This document shows, one piece after another, positions 35,670 through 49,961 of a stretch of DNA of 64,000 bases. Made by a program: the position numbers and the translations under genes. The notes below the pieces were generated by a model. It ran no database searches. It was not told where the DNA came from and was given only the letters and a program-made list of their open reading frames with translations. The DNA is from Rhodamnia argentea. Lineage: Eukaryota; Streptophyta; Magnoliopsida; Myrtales; Myrtaceae. How positions within the stretch are numbered: position 1 is the first letter of the stretch; each line of letters starts with the position of its first letter. The stretch is taken from the NCBI RefSeq assembly GCF_020921035.1, contig NC_063154.1, positions 19,255,861-19,319,860 of the forward strand. Direction: 5' to 3'.

Positions 35670-37606
35670 TGGAAAATTCGAACCAGATTTGGACAAGCGT
35701 TTCTCGTGCCTTACTGCTTTTAGTATTAAGGATTTGCAAACCTTGAGGTTTTACCTTAGTTTTGATGCTTTTGCGCGTTATGCGGATAGAATTTGTAGTG
35801 CAATTTTGACTTTTGTCTGTAGGTTGAATTGTTTTTGGTTGCATACTTGCATCGAGTGCTATTACATTTCCTACATGCGCTCAATGTGTTTGCAAACTTT
35901 AGTTTTGCTTTAGAATATGTCTTCTCGTTTGGAATATGTTTTCTCGTATGCGTTTGTCTCTCATTATAGAGCTTCTTTTATTAAGTTTTTAGAACAATTA
36001 TGTTGTGGGCAGTGTGCCGTACTAGTGATGAGGCATTGGGTTTGCAATGTCTGTAAGTTGTGCTTCCTACTTGAGTCAGTTTAGAAAAGAGCATAACCCT
36101 TTATTTAGGTCTGGAAGCTTTCAATTATTCAGTTGATCTTGCACCTAGATGGGAAGTCAATTCCCTATGGTTTTGCTTTACGGGTTGCGTTGTTTTACCT
36201 CAGTAGCCTCAAGTCTGTCCTGGTTTTCCTTTAAATATCTTCTAGGGCATAAAAATGCCGTTTTGTTGGTTTTAATTCAATGCTTGAACCCAGAATTGCC
36301 CAATAAACTTGGGGGAATACTACAAAAAGTTTGAAGCCTCTTGGAGCACATGAACAAAGCAATTCCTTTATAAGGTTACTTGTCCATTTGCGTTTCAAGG
36401 TTGATTGAGTAGGTTTTATTGATGGAAGGGAAATTGTTGTGCTTTTGATCATGTCGATCTTAGTAGTTTGAGATCTAGCACCAGATCCTGGGTGTTTTTT
36501 CTTTTACCCCTTGAAGTGAATCCTATGCGTATGCTGTCTAAAAGGTGCTCGATTAGTTTTTTCTGCTGCAAATTTGTTCATCAGTGATGAAAGGTTGGAG
36601 CTTTATCCTAGTAAGGTTAGATAAACTCTGGGTCATGATTCTTAATTATGGTAGGATATTTTGAAACTTGTGGTATCCATTATTCTTTGAAGTTGTTCGT
36701 CAAGGCATATGATATGAAGCACCTAGTTTAGTAGTTCAAGCATTTTGCTCTGAAGTGGTTTAGCATCACACATTGAAGCAGTGGATGGTGGACACACTTC
36801 TGTCAAAACAAATTTATTTTCTGTCCATTCCTTAGTTCTAGCTTTTCTTCTCTGCGAATGATTATATCCAGAAAGGTTCTCCTCTAATTATTGAACGAAC
36901 GTGATGATAATTCTGGGATGGGTTCTATGCTTCTAGCTGTGCGATTTGATCCTGCGTTATGTTTTGCTATTTACTCGCATTTCTTGCTGCGAAGCGTCTC
37001 ATTTTAACATTGCGAACTCTTATCAGGCTCCAGTGCTTGCTCATCCTCGTTATGCTTCATCTGGTGTTTGTAACTTATTGCTTAACCAATTGCCCTGAAG
37101 ATTGAACTCTAACATGACCGGTTCCTTTGATGGATGGAATGAGGGTACATAAGTGCATCTCTTATTGAATTTTTTAGCCGAATGATGGTTGATCTGCTAC
37201 CAGATTATGCTGCAAAAATTGCAATGATGTGGATAAATCTCAGTACCTAGTCAAAATCTGCTGTATTTACTTATTTCCTCTTTTTTTTTTTTTTGTTGCT
37301 AAATCATTGCGCATAGCAATTTTTCCTTTTTCCTTGAATTGACAATCACGTCTGTGATAATTTCTGAAATGAGAATCGTTATATAGAATGGTTTATTTAT
37401 CTCTCGACTCTTCGTGGCTTCTCAATGGCTAAATGCCCGTTTACATCGTTAAGATGATTGAAGGACAGATGTTCAATCATCTATTCAGTTCTGGGTGCCA
37501 CATGGTTTAAAAAGATGGTGGTTGCGTGAAGGCATGGTGCTCGCTACCGCAGGGGTTGCCATCACCAAGGACTTCGGCCATTGCAGCAGTCGTGGGCCTA
37601 AGCATG

Positions 37607-37608
<2 letters not shown>
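35670..37608. other. RPS16 3' region and intergenic DNA
   Basis: A T-rich, intron- or UTR-like stretch of about 1.9 kb with no conserved ORF. The RPS16 3' UTR should lie in its first few hundred bases. Oligo-T run at 37280-37295. Confidence 0.5.

Positions 37609-37639
<31 letters not shown>
37609..37639. repeat. (AG)n microsatellite
   Basis: Uninterrupted AG dinucleotides, 15 units. Confidence 0.95.
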
Positions 37640-37641
<2 letters not shown>

Positions 37642-37817
37642 TTAAGGCAAACATCATTGGCTATGTTTTGTGGACAAGATAATATTAAATTTATCGAATT
37701 TTGTGTTTGGTGCCTGATCAAGATAGGATAAAGTCGGATATAAGAGGGAGATAACTAAGATAACTCGGTTAAGACTATCTTATGGGAGAGGTGGAATAAA
37801 AGTGGACATGATTTTTA

Positions 37818-38197
37818 GGAATAAGTGCATTAGAAGTCTTAAAATTTTTCATGTAAGTGCAAATGAATTCTAAAATTTTCAAAAAGTTCAATCAAGTTTT
37901 AAAACTTGTCAAGAAAGTGCATTCGAGTTTTAAAATTTTCAAAAAATGCAATAAAGTCTTAAAACTAGTCACGAAAGTGTAATCGAGTCCTAAAATTTTC
38001 AAAAAGTGCAATCAATGAAAGAAATTGATTGAACTAATATGAGAAGTTTTAAGACTTGATTACATATTTTGAAAGTTTTATGATTCGAATGCACTTTCAT
38101 GATAAGTTTTAGGATTTAATTGCATTTTTTTTTTTAACTTTTAAGATTCAAATGTACTTTCGTAACAAGTTTTAGGACTTTTAATGCCCTTTTTCCG
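37818..38197. mobile_element. 380-bp foldback MITE with exact 8-bp TSD
   Basis: The 8-mer GATTTTTA flanks the element at 37810-37817 and 38198-38205. The left end GGAATAAGTGCATTAGAAGT mirrors the right end (reverse complement GGAAAAAGGGCATTAAAAGT). Each arm is itself made of about 36-bp tandem words of the form AGTCCTAAAATTTTCAAAA then GTGCAAT, so the whole folds back on itself. Related partial copies lie at 63518-63587 and 63890-64000. Confidence 0.8.
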
Positions 38198-38445
38198 GAT
38201 TTTTAACATCCATTATATTATCTTGTCTACTGCTAAGTATAAAAGGCATCAGTGTAAATAAATCTAGAACTTGCACAAACAAAAATGGTAAGTCTCTCAC
38301 GACACTATTAACTAATTTAGTTTATTTGCTTATATAAAATACTAAAATAGCTAAAATATGTGACAAATATAAATACAATATATAATTATATAACTACTAA
38401 TTTAGAATCGACAAAAAAAAAACTACTAATTTAGAAATTTATAAA

Positions 38446-38449
<4 letters not shown>

Positions 38450-38480
<31 letters not shown>
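38450..38480. repeat. (TA)n microsatellite
   Basis: Uninterrupted AT/TA dinucleotides, about 15 units. Confidence 0.95.
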
Positions 38481-38484
<4 letters not shown>

Positions 38485-38875
38485 GATAAAAAGAAATTCC
38501 AATGAATATATCCGGCTTATGGATAGGATGTAACAAAATTCATGGATTTCATATCTTATCCTATTCAATCATGTCTTGATTAGAAATTTAGACGATCGAA
38601 TGTAGCCATTGTTTTGGTCTCCACCTTGAGTCGCCCACATTGGAAGGCCGACTGAGACAATCAGTCCAAGTAGGTGGTTATGATAGGAGATTCATATTCG
38701 AATGAGAGCAAGCGACAATGTGTGAGAAGATAGACTATTGCCACATGGTCGTTGCCATAACGAGAGATGGTGATCGCATCGGGTAGTTTGACTATCGATC
38801 ATAATAATTTCCCCGCCTCCTCGACGTCCTTTTTTTTTTTATTTCCTTTCATTATACTGGTCTTAAGATTTTCTC

Positions 38876-39669
38876 GGCAAAAGAGCACTTATAGTGTCAA
38901 TATTTTTCTACGATGCTCATTTTAATACCAACATTTTTTTTGGATCACTTAAGTGTCAAATCTAAGAAAAAACGATCACTTTGGTGTCAACAGCGAGAAA
39001 TTCCTGTCAAAATATATATGTGCCATTTTTATTCAAAACGTTTTAGTGCTATGCCATTTATAAGTCCACATGGCAAATTTTTTTTTTCTAAAAATCAGTC
39101 CACGTGGACTCCAAATGGAAATTTTATTTGAAAAAGAAAGTCTACGTGGCAATTTTTATTAAAAAAATTCACTCTTAAAATTAAAAATAAGTTAAAAATA
39201 AAAAAAAAGTAAAAACTGAATGGCAGCGGCGAGGGCTTTAATTTTTTTTGTTTATGTTATTTAGTTATTTTTAGCTTAATTTTTAATTTTTTAAATTTTT
39301 CAATGCAAATTCGGGAGTGAATTTTGATTTTTTGCAGATAAAAGTGATGAAGATTGTATTATAACTTTTCAGATACAAATGCTCTTTTAGTCATTTTTTA
39401 ACTATTTTTTATTTTATTTTAATCTCTTAAAATTTTAACTTATTTTTAATTTTTTGAATATTATGTTGAATATTTTTTTTATTAATTTTTGGCTTTTTTA
39501 TTGCTGATTAGGATTCTTCGGCGAGCCATTAGACGCCACGTAAGATTTCCGGAGACTTTCACCGAAGTTGGCACTCTAAAAAAAATTGACATTTAAGTGA
39601 TTAAAAAAATATATTAATATTTAAGTGAGCATTGTACGTAAATATTGACACTTTAAATGTCATTTTGCC
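38876..39669. mobile_element. MULE-like non-autonomous element with 9-bp TSD
   Basis: AGATTTTCT occurs at 38866-38874 and 39670-39678. The ends form long inverted repeats of about 85-90 bp: left GGCAAAAGAGCACTTATAGT, right (reverse complement) GGCAAAATGACATTTAAAGT, both followed by GTCAATATTT, ATGCTCA and ATCACTTAA(A/G)TGTCAA. A 9-bp TSD and long TIRs fit Mutator-like elements. The 794-bp interior is AT-rich without a transposase. One base (38875) between TSD and TIR leaves the exact left border uncertain by 1 bp. Confidence 0.75.
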
Positions 39670-39904
39670 AGATTTTCTGAATCTGTTCGAACTCGGTAGA
39701 TTTTTCTGAGTTATGTCCGGTTTATATCTGGAAGTTGTTTGGTCAGAAGACTGTCCCCGGGGTTAGATAGAAACGTAACGTCATGTTTGACCTTAAACCC
39801 ACATCGGAAGCAAAAATGGTTTCGAAACAAACCTCGTCAACGGTCGGATGTGGTCGGGAACAAGCCCTAGATGTCCTTATAAAATTAAAATTAGGAAACA
39901 AATG

Positions 39905-40140
39905 AGTAGTTGGTTTATTTCGCGGAAAAACGATGATCCCAAAAACATTTTTCAAGAAATGAATGATTACATCTCTTAAAAATAATGAAAAATATTTTTA
40001 CCATCCACGATGATATATATCTAAACAGTGTAATGAAAAATTAAAATGTTTTTAATTCAACTATTTTGATAAGTGATACAAGTGATATTTTTAGAAAATA
40101 TTTTCTAAATCATGGTTTTTCGCGAAATAAACGCACCCCT
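39905..40140. mobile_element. small MITE with TTTATTTCGCG inverted ends
   Basis: Left end TTTATTTCGCGGAAAAACGA (from about 39915) mirrors the right end, whose reverse complement is TTTATTTCGCGAAAAACCAT (to about 40133). The interior is about 200 bp of AT-rich DNA. I could not fix a TSD, so the borders are approximate. Confidence 0.5.
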
Positions 40141-41181
40141 TGCTTGGAAGATTGGGGTAAGAACAAAACAAGTTGCTAAAAATCCTTTTCTACTTAAAAT
40201 TTACGCCTAGCCGATCATACGCTACCGAACCCATTATCAAGTCTAGTTTATTGAATACGAAAGATGACTTTATACGTTAACTACGATTATGTGGAAGGAC
40301 ATTTGATACATGAATTTCTCATAAATGCAACGATCGAGACATGTCGAGAGCAAGATTCCTCAAGCGCTTGATAAAAATCCCAAACATCTTATAATCTTCA
40401 AAGGGCCACGTTGTCCTACAATCCTAATTGGAGGAATATAGTCTATTCTCTCAAATGTCCCGTGTCTCGTCCATCTTAAGTGTAGAGTAACTTCAAGACT
40501 TTTGTCATCATAGTCAGCACGATTAAGCCATAATGACGATCTCGGTTTTGCCGATTACAATCCGCGACGATCTTCGTACATGAACAAGTCCGTAAGTTCT
40601 GGTAGAATAATCAATGTAATTTGAGACAAATTTTTCTCTTAGCTATTTTACTTACTTAATCGTATAGAAATGCGGCCATTTCTTCTGCATCGACCTGATT
40701 TATGATACTATCGGAGTGAAAAACGGGGCCTAAAGAAAGAAGAGCTAGAGGCTAGACTATATTAATAACAAGTAAATCCTTTGTACTCATGGTGAAATAA
40801 AAAATTTCAAGATATTTTCGGATAAAGTTCAATTGCAAAGTCTGAGACGACCTAGGAAGCACTTTTTTTTATTTATTTATCAAAACCCAAAAAGCACTCG
40901 ATTGTAACGAACTTCGTAAGCTTATTTGGGTATTGGGCATTTACTTGTAAGAACTAAATTCCTCGCAATGGGTGTCCAATTTGAATGTAGCTCCATTGAA
41001 AGCCAAATCAGCAAACTTCTTCTCAATCCTTAAAACATTCGTTTGAATACAAATACATTCTTAATGGTTCAAAGACAATATAGAACAGAAGATGGGAAAG
41101 ATGACAAAGAAAAGAAGAGTATCAAAGTGTAGTTCCCGATTGCATCAACGCTTGATTTTGGGATCTTCGTGCTGGTGGTGA
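40141..41181. other. 3' flank of the CCoAOMT gene, no gene seen
   Basis: AT-rich sequence without a recognisable ORF or repeat. The 3' UTR of the minus-strand CCoAOMT gene should lie within the upper few hundred bases. Confidence 0.5.
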
Positions 41182-43096
<1,915 letters not shown>

Positions 43097-43226
43097 TGAT
43101 GATTCTTGGCTCCTTCTCCTTCACCTTCTGATCTCTTTTGTGCCTTTCTTTCTTTTTTCAATGGCTTCTGGCGCTTCTGTTTGCTCTGTTTTTTCTGTCT
43201 TCCCACGCTGAGTCCGGAGATGGGGG

Positions 43227-43381
43227 AGATATAAGGGAGAGAGGTCGAGCCGGTTTGAACCGGTTAGGTAATGTTTAGACCGCCCACCGAGCACTTGCCG
43301 GTCGGGGGTTGGTGAATTGCTCGGATGGACCAATCATTTGTCGCCGGCTGGGCCCACGGAATGATCGGCCATTGACCTAAC
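43227..43381 (-). promoter_or_regulatory. CCoAOMT promoter with AC elements and TATA box
   Basis: Upstream of the ATG at 43096, the minus strand has a TATA-like TTATATCT (about 43228-43235). AC-II ACCAACC lies at 43307-43313 and AC-III ACCTAAC at 43263-43269; another ACCTAAC lies on the plus strand at 43375-43381. AC elements are known binding sites of lignin MYB factors (MYB58/63/46 type) and are a hallmark of phenylpropanoid gene promoters. Confidence 0.7.
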
Positions 43382-43399
43382 CCTTTGATTGGTACTTTA

Positions 43400-45738
43400 T
43401 CTCCTAAATTTATGATATTATTTGGGTAACTATAAATCATGAAAAAAAAAAAATTTATGCTAAGTTTTGCATATTACGAAAGCTTCACGTATGTTCTATT
43501 TTAAAAAAGTAAACTCGATTTAATCTCGAGATTTTGATTAAGTAAAACACAAAAAGTAAAAATTTAATTGAGACGGATCCTTGATCTTTAAAAAAAAGAA
43601 AAAGAATAGAGACGACTTGTTAATCTAGAAAAAAAAAAAATTAAAACCGTACATGACCGACCCCGTCCGGCCCTTCCAATCAATGTCAATTAGATTTTCT
43701 AAACTGTTTTCTTTCGCCGATCCAACCCGTTTCTTTTCACCCGATTCAGCCGGTTCGAGCGAGTACCGGTTGACGATTCGTGCGATGATCAATACGATTT
43801 CGAGCTAACAATGGCATGGCTTTCCATTTCGAATGCGAACTACTTCCTTTTTTTTTCTGTTCCCCTTTTTAAAGTGAATTACTAACCACTGTTTATGATA
43901 ATGCGTTTTTGTCGCAAAAATTAAATATCCAGTTGGGACCCACCACTTGTGGGTTGCATGTGGAAACTAAGTTGGTGAGAATTTTTGTTTTTTTATTTTT
44001 GATTTTGATTTTTTTTTTGGGTTGCTCAGTTGGTGAGCGGTTGGTGAAGAGGAGACTTTGGACCTTCGCGTTGGTGCCCAGAGTTGGTGGCCAAAAGTTA
44101 TAAAAACAATGATAAGAGTAAGTGCAAAATATAAAGTTGGACGGAATTCAATCTCAATTTTCAAGTGAAATTCGCAAGGAATCTCGTAATTTAATGAGCC
44201 AACTCTCTCTTTTTCTTTTATTGGCCTCTCCTCGAGCACGATCATTCTCTCTTTTTCCCTGATGTTTAGGAAGACTTATTTATAAGAAAATTCGATGCAT
44301 GCGTATGAGGTGACGTCTACATAGAATGCATCAAATTAGTAAATCGAGGTTTTTGTCATTTGTTATGTCCGCCCACCTCATATGCCAAACTCACTATCCA
44401 TGTCATGTCTCTCGATCAAATGAAAAATTTGAGGAAGAAAGGCCCATAATTCAAGTGTTGGGATATGGTTCACATTCTCCCGCAACCGAAACGTATATGG
44501 ATCCTGCTTCATGTTGAGTGGGCTGGAGTTCGAGGGAGCCGCCCCGGCGGAGGCCTTAAGGGGGCATCGCATAATTTTTCATTAGTAATTTGGGCTTGCT
44601 CTCATGAATAGCTACTACTTAACGTACTTTTTTTGCTTGTAATTGAGTGATGTGACGAGATGTGCGATGTGCTAATTATAGTGAAATCATCTGTTGAACG
44701 TAACCCTAGTTTAAGGTTGAACCATGATAAAATCTCGTGTCTCAATTTTTCTTTCTCGTTTTATGTTTTACTTCGACTTGATTGCACGCCAAATTTTAAC
44801 ATCAAGAAGGGTATAAACTATTAAAAAAGAAGAAGAAGAAGGGTATAAACTAGGGTTTGAATTAGCTGTTAGTGAGGCGTTGGACCTTATGGTGCTCTAT
44901 ATTATATACATGCGCCTCTCCAACCACATGATTTCCAAAACAAATGAGAAACCAACTGTTGAGAAATTTAGCGAATGAGATGAATAATAGAATCGGACTT
45001 TGAGGCGTGATAACACTCTCTTTAAGGATTTATTTGCCCCACAATGTTGCTAATGGTTTCCCACAAATATCATCCAGGATACAACAAAATCTCAATGAGA
45101 ATAGCAGATAGTAATTCTGATATTTCTCCAGGATCTCTTTATAAAATAATTGGAAAGAGTAGCCGTACTTCTCGTCAAAGAAAAAATTAAAAAAAAAATG
45201 GAAGATGAAGTTCTTAATTTAATAGACACGTTTAGTAATATATAGAGAAAGTATTTGAACGGACATGACCTTTTAAAGGCTAAGGAGTTATGCCGTAACG
45301 GACATGACCTTTCAAAAGTTAAGAAATTATGTTCAAACAGACATAATACGAACACACCTCTTCAAAGGTTGTAAGAGCCCTTTTATGAACAGTCGCATTG
45401 TTTCACTAAAAAAAAAATGATAATTATTGATTAGTGCCAAATCTAGTCCACGTGTGTACTCACATCTTTTCGATATGAGACAAGGCACCTCTTAGTTTGT
45501 TTTACAAACAAACTACCAACACCAACTTCCCTTCCTAAAAGGCCCTCTCTCTCTCTCTCTCTCCGCGGAGCTGGGCACCTCCACATCAATTAGCCTCCGT
45601 TGCCGGGCATTGCTTCATCTCTTGCTAGTTGCCAACTTCGAACCGTCACGAGAGCTTTTACATGCACAAGTGTTTGTTCATAGAATAAAAAGAAAATAAA
45701 TATAATATAATTACAAAAACAAGTGTATTAATTATATA
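43400..45738. other. intergenic, AT-rich, no gene
   Basis: No ORF here resembles a known protein. 44516-44790 is an LTR-like remnant. 45255-45340 contains two diverged copies of an about 41-bp unit (ACGGACATGACCTTT then TTATG) and a third partial one. A (CT)n run lies at 45546-45564. Confidence 0.55.
44516..44790 (+). repeat. degenerate LTR-like remnant, copy B
   Basis: Diverged relative of 20820-21175: shares GAATAGCTAC, CTTGTAATTGAG, GTGCTAATTA, a GAACG..ACCCTAGTTTAAGG block and CTCGTGTCTCAATTTTTCTT. Preceded by a GC-rich patch (GGAGCCGCCCCGGCGG). Class inferred as an LTR end, probably copia. Confidence 0.45.
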
Positions 45739-46372
45739 GGGAAAATGACCAAAATAATCTCCGAACTTTGATTAAATGTGCAATCTTGTCCATGTACTTT
45801 CAATTTGACACAGATGGTCCCTAGACTATTGATAAATGATCAATCTAGTCCTTTTGTTTGTTCAAACCGTTAAGTGATGATGTGGAGCTTTACCTGATAA
45901 CATGAAGAGCTGAGTTGGATTTTTAAAAATATGACTCAGCATATGCTTTTAAAAAAAAAAATCTTTTGTCATTAAAATTGGGTTTTAGATATCCCTCTTC
46001 TTCACAATCACATCTCTTGGAACCAAAAGAAAGAAAAAAAATCGCCGTTTTTCTTCCTCCTCAATTGCAGATTTCTTAAAATGCTTCGATCGACAATACA
46101 ACGAAGAGGGCTGGGTTGAGATTGATGCCGGCAACAATTCGGATATTGGGATTGTAGAGTGCATGCTACCGCCTCTGCTGGTGGAGCTCGTAGATGCACA
46201 CACACTCGAGTTGATTGAAGAGCAGAGGAAGCCCGTACATGTCGTACAAAGCCATCTAGCGATCTTCCGTCCGAGTCGCAACAGACGCAAGCGATTACGC
46301 CCTCTGTTAACTTGGTGAGGTGCAACCCATCAACATTCGGTTTCAATGGCCCTAATTGTGGAGGTTTTCATC
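45739..46372 (+). repeat. left terminal inverted repeat of the MULE
   Basis: Inverted copy of 50775-51402. Shared landmarks include CTAGACTATTGATAAATGA, the TCAATTGCAGATTTCTTAAA segment and ACCCATCAACATTCGGTTTC. It contains a stretch that looks like a promoter-leader and short open frames in both copies, not real genes. Confidence 0.9.
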
Positions 46373-46778
46373 TTTTCCTTTCTTTGAAGACTCGGGTCTA
46401 TACAAGTGGAGATTTTACAAGGATGACGTGTCATGTAGGCTCTTGCATGACTTTTATTTAGGGTTAATTACGACTTTCTTGAATATGGGTTAATGAGAAC
46501 TTTCTCGAAGATGAAAATGCATGATTTATTGTAAAGTGGGAATAGCTTGTTTGGGCATGTTGTGGTACGCAATATCCTATAAGAGTATTAAAACAATATT
46601 GAATGCACATCAAGTTTTGTTATACTAATTTAGTGTGGTCCCAACTTGCCGTAGCCTTTGGTTGTAGCTTTTTCATGGCTTTTCGGACATGACCCGCATT
46701 TGTCTTTGTTTTCTTGTATTAAGATTATACTCGTACTAATTGTTTGTTCATATTATATAAACAATTGAAATATATTGA

Positions 46779-48452
46779 TTGAGTCCTTTTTCGATTTTAG
46801 TTTTGCTGATTTTTATGTGCAACTTTTTGCAGATTTACATGGCCAATGAGACATTTCGATTTACTCTGTGGGTTGGGGGTAGGTTTGGTCGTGATAAAAT
46901 AGTAGATTATGCTAATGGTCATAGTAGTGAGTGGCTTTATGATCCCGATAAACTAAGCTACTTTGAGATTTTGCACTTTGTACAAGATACGGGTTACTCT
47001 AATATTGAGAAATTCCATTAGTTAATGCCGGGGAAGAATTTTGAGAATGGCCTAAGATTAATTGAAGATGACACTTCGGTACAGGAAATGATAGGATTTT
47101 GGGAAAACGTTGGTGGTATATGTGAGATATTTATTGAACATGGTGAATACATTGGCGATGGGTTAGTTAAGAGACCAATGAACTTAGGAGAAGATAAAGG
47201 AGTTGTAATGCTTCTTGATCAAAAAAATCATGAAATTGAAGATGGTGCTGAGCTTATTGAGGTCCCATGGTTATCTGACAATGAAGAAGAAGAACTTCAA
47301 GCGGCTAGGGGAAAAATTAGAACTTTTAAGACAAATAATGCATATAGAGTTGCTAGGTTGCTAGAGATACCAAGTAAAATAGATGTTAAAGTGGAACCAA
47401 AAAGGAGGAGGAAAGAGGCTGTAATGACCAATTGTAAAGATAATGTTGACCTTAAGACTAAATACTTTGACTCAAGTGACTCTAATTGGAGTTTTGTCAC
47501 GAATGATGAAGAATAGATAGAAATGGAAGAAGCTGGTAGAAGGAAGAGCACACATGCGCAGTATGATGAAACCACAGAGATACCTCATTTTGCATTGAAT
47601 ATGGTATTTGATGGACCTAAGCAGTTTAAGGAAGCTATCAATAAATATGCTGCTACCAGAAGAGTTAATAATGAGTTTATCAAGAACGACAAAATGAGAG
47701 TAAGGGCAAAATGCAAGGCTAAAAATTGTGACTGGTTAATTTATGCAACTAGAGATAGTAAGACAGGCTTGTTTCTAGTGAAAACTTTTAAGGATGAGCA
47801 CACATGCTCTTGGTCTTTCCAAGTGATGAGGTTTACATCTACATATATAGCCAAGCATTATCTAAGCTTGTGGAGGGCAACTCCTTCAATGAAGTTGCAT
47901 GAGTTCAAAAAAATTGTGCGAGAGCAGATGAGCTTAGATGTTACTATAACCCAACGTAGAAGGGCTAAGCTGAAGGTAATCGAAAAACTAAATGGTATGT
48001 ACTCCTATGAGTTCAACAGGTTGCGGAATTATTGTGAAGAAATTATTCATAGAAATCCTTGAAATACTGTGAAGGTAAAGTTTATAAGAGAATCACCAAA
48101 TTCAAGACCCGTCTTCCAATGGTTTTTTGTTTGCTTTGATACTGTGAGAAAGGGTTCTCTTGAAGGTTGCGGACCTTTGATAGGGTTGGATGGGTGTTTT
48201 TTAAAAGGAATGTTGAAGGGTGAGTTATTAACTGTTGTTGGGAGGGATGCATATAACCAAATGTACCCCATTGCATGGGCCGCCGTTGAGGTCGAGAATA
48301 AGGATTCATGGGGCTGGTTCGTAGAGGCCTTGAAGTTTGACCTTGGCACAAAGGACGGTGTGAGATACATAGTGATTTCAGATCAGCATAAGGTAATGTT
48401 ATTATTCTTCCTTCATTTTAGACTTTCCATGTGTGCCATATTGTTACGTCAT

Positions 48453-48490
<38 letters not shown>

Positions 48491-49961
48491 CATGTATTCT
48501 TTTGCGGGGGCTTGTGTAGGTACCAGAGGAGGAGATGCCATTGGCTGAGCAATGATGATATGCAAGACATATTTATGCAAATTGGCGCAAGAAGAATGGG
48601 GTTAATGACTGTCGTAAACAATTTTGGATTTGTGCCAAGTCAACTACAATCCCGTAATTTGAAAAGCAGCTTGGGGAACTGGATAAGATGAGCAAGACGG
48701 GAAAGGCTGACTTGATGAGGATTGCTCCAAAATTTTGGTGCAAAGCTTACTTTAAAACTATGTGCAAGTCGGATCTTGTGGACAATAACTTGTCAGAAGC
48801 ATTTAATGGATCAATATTGGAAGCTAGACACATGTCAGTCATATCTATGCTTGAGGATATTAGAGAGAAGATGGTGACAAGAATGCATGAGAAAAGAGAT
48901 GCATGTCAAAGATGGAAAAGAGACATTGCCCCAAGGATATTAGAGAAGATAGAAGGCAACAAAAAAGAAAGTGCTTTTTGTCATGTGCTTTGGAATGAAG
49001 AAAATGGATTTGAAGTGCACCATAGGAACGATAAATTTGTAGTGGACATAAGAAACAACTCATGTTCTTGTAGAGCATGGGACTTGAGTGGGATTCCGTG
49101 CCCTCATGCAATTTGTGTCATTCTATTCAAAGGGGAAGAGATAGAAACTTTTGTCGTCCATTGGTACAAGAAGACATACAACCACTACTTGGAAGCAATG
49201 AACGGCAATAATCTTTGGCCTTCCAGTGATAGAGAACCTTTGGTGGCACCAACGCCTCGGGTTATGCCTAGTAGCCCTAAAAAGAAAAGGATAAGAGAGG
49301 AAGGAGAATCTAAAAATGGATTCAAAGTGTCAAGACAAGGCACAAAAATCACATGCCATTTGTGCTTCAAACGAGGTCACAACCCAAGGAATTGTTCATT
49401 AAAACAAAAGAAAAAGGTAAGGTTTATTCATCTTGTGTCTCTAGTCTCTATCAATACTTTTGCCTTCATTTTTTTAAAGAAAACAGGGTGAAGAGAAAGT
49501 CGGACAGAGAGAACCCTACCCGTTTGTCACATAGATGCATCCTAACAATGCCACCACTCAAAAGGTACTCTTGACATTACGTTTAAGGAAGTCACTATGT
49601 ATTTGAATAATTATAAGTACGATTTTAGCTTGAGTATTGTTGTTCTTAATAGCTTGGACTGGAAGGTAGTCGAGCCACTTCTCTACTAAGGAATGCCAAC
49701 TATGATGTGATCAATGCTAAGAAGATGGAGAGTGCATCTCGCAAATATATCGCAACAATTGGACTAGAGGTACAACCTTATGCTAGTAAACTTGTTATGT
49801 AAAGATGTGACATTTGGTTGATTGATGCATTTCTTTTGTAGCGGCAAAAGGCGGACGTTATGAAAAAGAAGCAAGAAGAACAGAAACAAGCCGTGCAGCA
49901 TTTGAATGATTTTGGAAGTGTTGGACCAAGAAGATCTCCAAGAAAGAGGAAAATTGACTAG
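46779..49961 (+). pseudogene. MuDR-type transposase, several stop codons
   Basis: N-terminal PB1-like domain (46839-47110, MANETFRFTLWVGG through LIEDDTSVQEMIGFW), interrupted by a TAG at 47019. An acidic linker follows, ending with a TAG at 47514. A MuDR DNA-binding domain (47580-48060: YAATRRVNNEF, VRAKCKAKNCDWLIYA) ends in TGA at 48060. The MULE DDE core has LIGLDGCFLKG and YIVISDQHK, then an intron (about 48393-48519, containing a TA run). The core resumes as ARHIYANWRKK with a TAA near 48659. A SWIM zinc finger (CSCRAWDLSGIPCPHAICVI) lies near 49066-49125 and a CHLCFKRGHNPRNC knuckle near 49352-49393. A basic tail (SPRKRKID) ends at 49961 after further introns. Each stop looks like a single-base change, but together they abolish function. 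Confidence 0.85.

Noticed and set aside
46008..46346. Minus-strand ORF in the left MULE TIR, with a counterpart in the right TIR
   Set aside because: Appears in both because the sequence is an inverted repeat; reading does not match any domain and differs by frameshift between copies.
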